Shown: positions 62,901 through 64,000 of the stretch, one piece after another
How positions within the stretch are numbered: the first letter of the stretch is position 1
Layout of the letters: the number at the start of each line of letters is the position of its first letter
Origin: Trichoplax sp. H2
Taxonomy: Eukaryota > Placozoa > Uniplacotomia > Trichoplacea
Length of the DNA stretch: 64,000 nucleotides
Direction: 5' to 3'
NCBI GenBank assembly: GCA_003344405.1
Contig: NOWV01000074.1
Coordinates: 62,001-126,000 of the forward strand
Notes under the pieces: model-generated
The model's input: only the letters and a program-made list of their open reading frames with translations
Told to the model about the DNA's origin: nothing
The model's database searches: none
Program-made: the position numbers and the translations under genes

Positions 62901-64000
62901 TTAATTTCAACTGAGAAATGATATTGAATTGATGATAGCATTAATTTTAGTATTTACTTAAAAATCAACACCACTTATTTTTACCTACAGATTACCATAA
63001 GGGCTGAATAAAATTTACTTTAGAGTACATATATTATTCCTTGGTTAGCGTATTAGAATGTAATATTTTCAAGTATGCATTGATTTAATTACCGTTTCAA
63101 TCAAGTCATATAGACAGTCAATAATGGCATATTGTAGGTTTTCAATTTTATTGCAGTCTTAACAGTTAAAATTTTATATTGTCAAAATTCATCGATGCAG
63201 TAATATGGTATTTATCGACGGGCGAAATGAAAGCTAGTAACCTAACTAATTATCAGTTGAAGCAGTAGGAATAACTTTACCTAATTCTATATTAGCATGA
63301 AGTCGATCAATGTTAGAAATTATTAATACGAAAGAACGATATATTTTTTATCTGTTTAAGAAACTATTTGACATGTCTTACGGCTTGAATTTTAAGTTAA
63401 TAAGTTTTGTTTAATTTTCTTGCGTTAATCCATCAATATCATTTATTCTGTATTAATACGATCTCACTTAAAGTTAGTAATATCAATCAATTAATTTTAC
63501 ATGTTGTCGTCTCAATACACCCACATACATGCTATTAAGGATATGAAAATAATTTTTTGACATTAATTTTATGCATATTACTTGAGACCAGATAATAATT
63601 ACTTTTACTGTCCTAAAAAATATTTTTTCTACTTGATGATTGTGTTATCGTCAATGATGACAAGTATAATAATCGACATCCCATTTGATTTGTACTAAAT
63701 AGCCATCGATTCCTATTAGAATTGCATCAATGCTAATCCAGAGTCGCCAAATTCTCATTAACCACTAACAATTATTACCCAATATTGACAGAAAGTTGTT
63801 TTATCTAATCTTACATTTTTATGGTAGTTATTGTTTATCTGTTGTTTTGCTGAATGGTTCAGGCTTCTTTGAAATAATTATGTGCATCCTATAATTTAAT
63901 TTTAAGATATCGTATCAAAATTACGGTTAAGGTCAATATATATGTGGAAGCATGTATTGTCTAATGCATCTGTAAAATGACAATACACGTTAGGCGCAAA
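44925..64000. other. ~19-kb gene desert, very AT-rich
   Basis: I found no exon with a recognisable domain on either strand. The longest open frames (46831-47091 plus, 52301-52492 plus, 55414-55632 plus, 56174-56452 minus) are hydrophobic and AT-driven. Small repeats are present: a TTG run at 53721-53739, a TAGC run near 55395-55408 and a 9-bp CAGTTGTTA-like triplication near 52778-52806. Distant regulatory DNA or long introns of a gene outside the window are possible. Confidence 0.5.

Overview
This window is animal genomic DNA. It is AT-rich and eukaryotic, its genes are split by many GT-AG introns, and it has two 20-base assembly gaps (39948-39967 and 40350-40369). Three conserved metazoan genes could be rebuilt exon by exon. 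Each has phase-consistent splice junctions, and two are complete. The gene set, the mostly short introns and the diverged but complete animal protein families suggest an early-branching metazoan. A placozoan (Trichoplax/Hoilungia-like) is my best guess, but I cannot prove it from sequence alone.

Layout. (1) 99-3876, minus strand: the first five exons of a TM9SF3-like nine-pass membrane protein gene that runs off the left edge. (2) 3877-9198: a long divergent intergenic region with dense, frequently inverting GTACA/GTACT pentamer arrays. (3) 9214-12037, plus strand: a complete 13-coding-exon G3BP gene (stress-granule scaffold with NTF2-like domain, acidic linker, RRM and RG-containing tail). 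(4) 12038-14836: convergent 3' region with a three-copy ~100-bp tandem repeat. (5) 14837-30901, minus strand: a complete 13-exon SLC6 (Na+/neurotransmitter symporter family) gene of 597 residues. Its 8.8-kb first intron holds a degenerate ~150-bp repeat. (6) 30957-32710: weak exon-like pieces that I cannot assign with confidence. (7) 32454-35965: a repeat-rich block. It holds a T8G13 tract inside an 11-bp inverted repeat, a four-copy ~260-bp tandem repeat with an internal GC hairpin, a GTAC array, a 552-bp solo LTR with a 5-bp target duplication and an intact empty site beside it, and a three-copy ~130-bp tandem repeat. (8) 39587-40729: a misassembled stretch that is best read as two alleles, with and without a ~630-bp TG...CA insertion, laid end to end. 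A second copy of the inserted element lies at 44295-44924. (9) 44925-64000: a ~19-kb AT-rich stretch with no recognisable gene.

The three genes do unrelated jobs: endomembrane trafficking, RNA granule biology and solute uptake. Nothing suggests they are co-regulated beyond the shared divergent promoter region of TM9SF3 and G3BP. The most informative non-genic signals are the two retroelement-type insertions (one apparently polymorphic), the palindromic pentamer arrays and the tandem repeat with compensatory hairpin changes.
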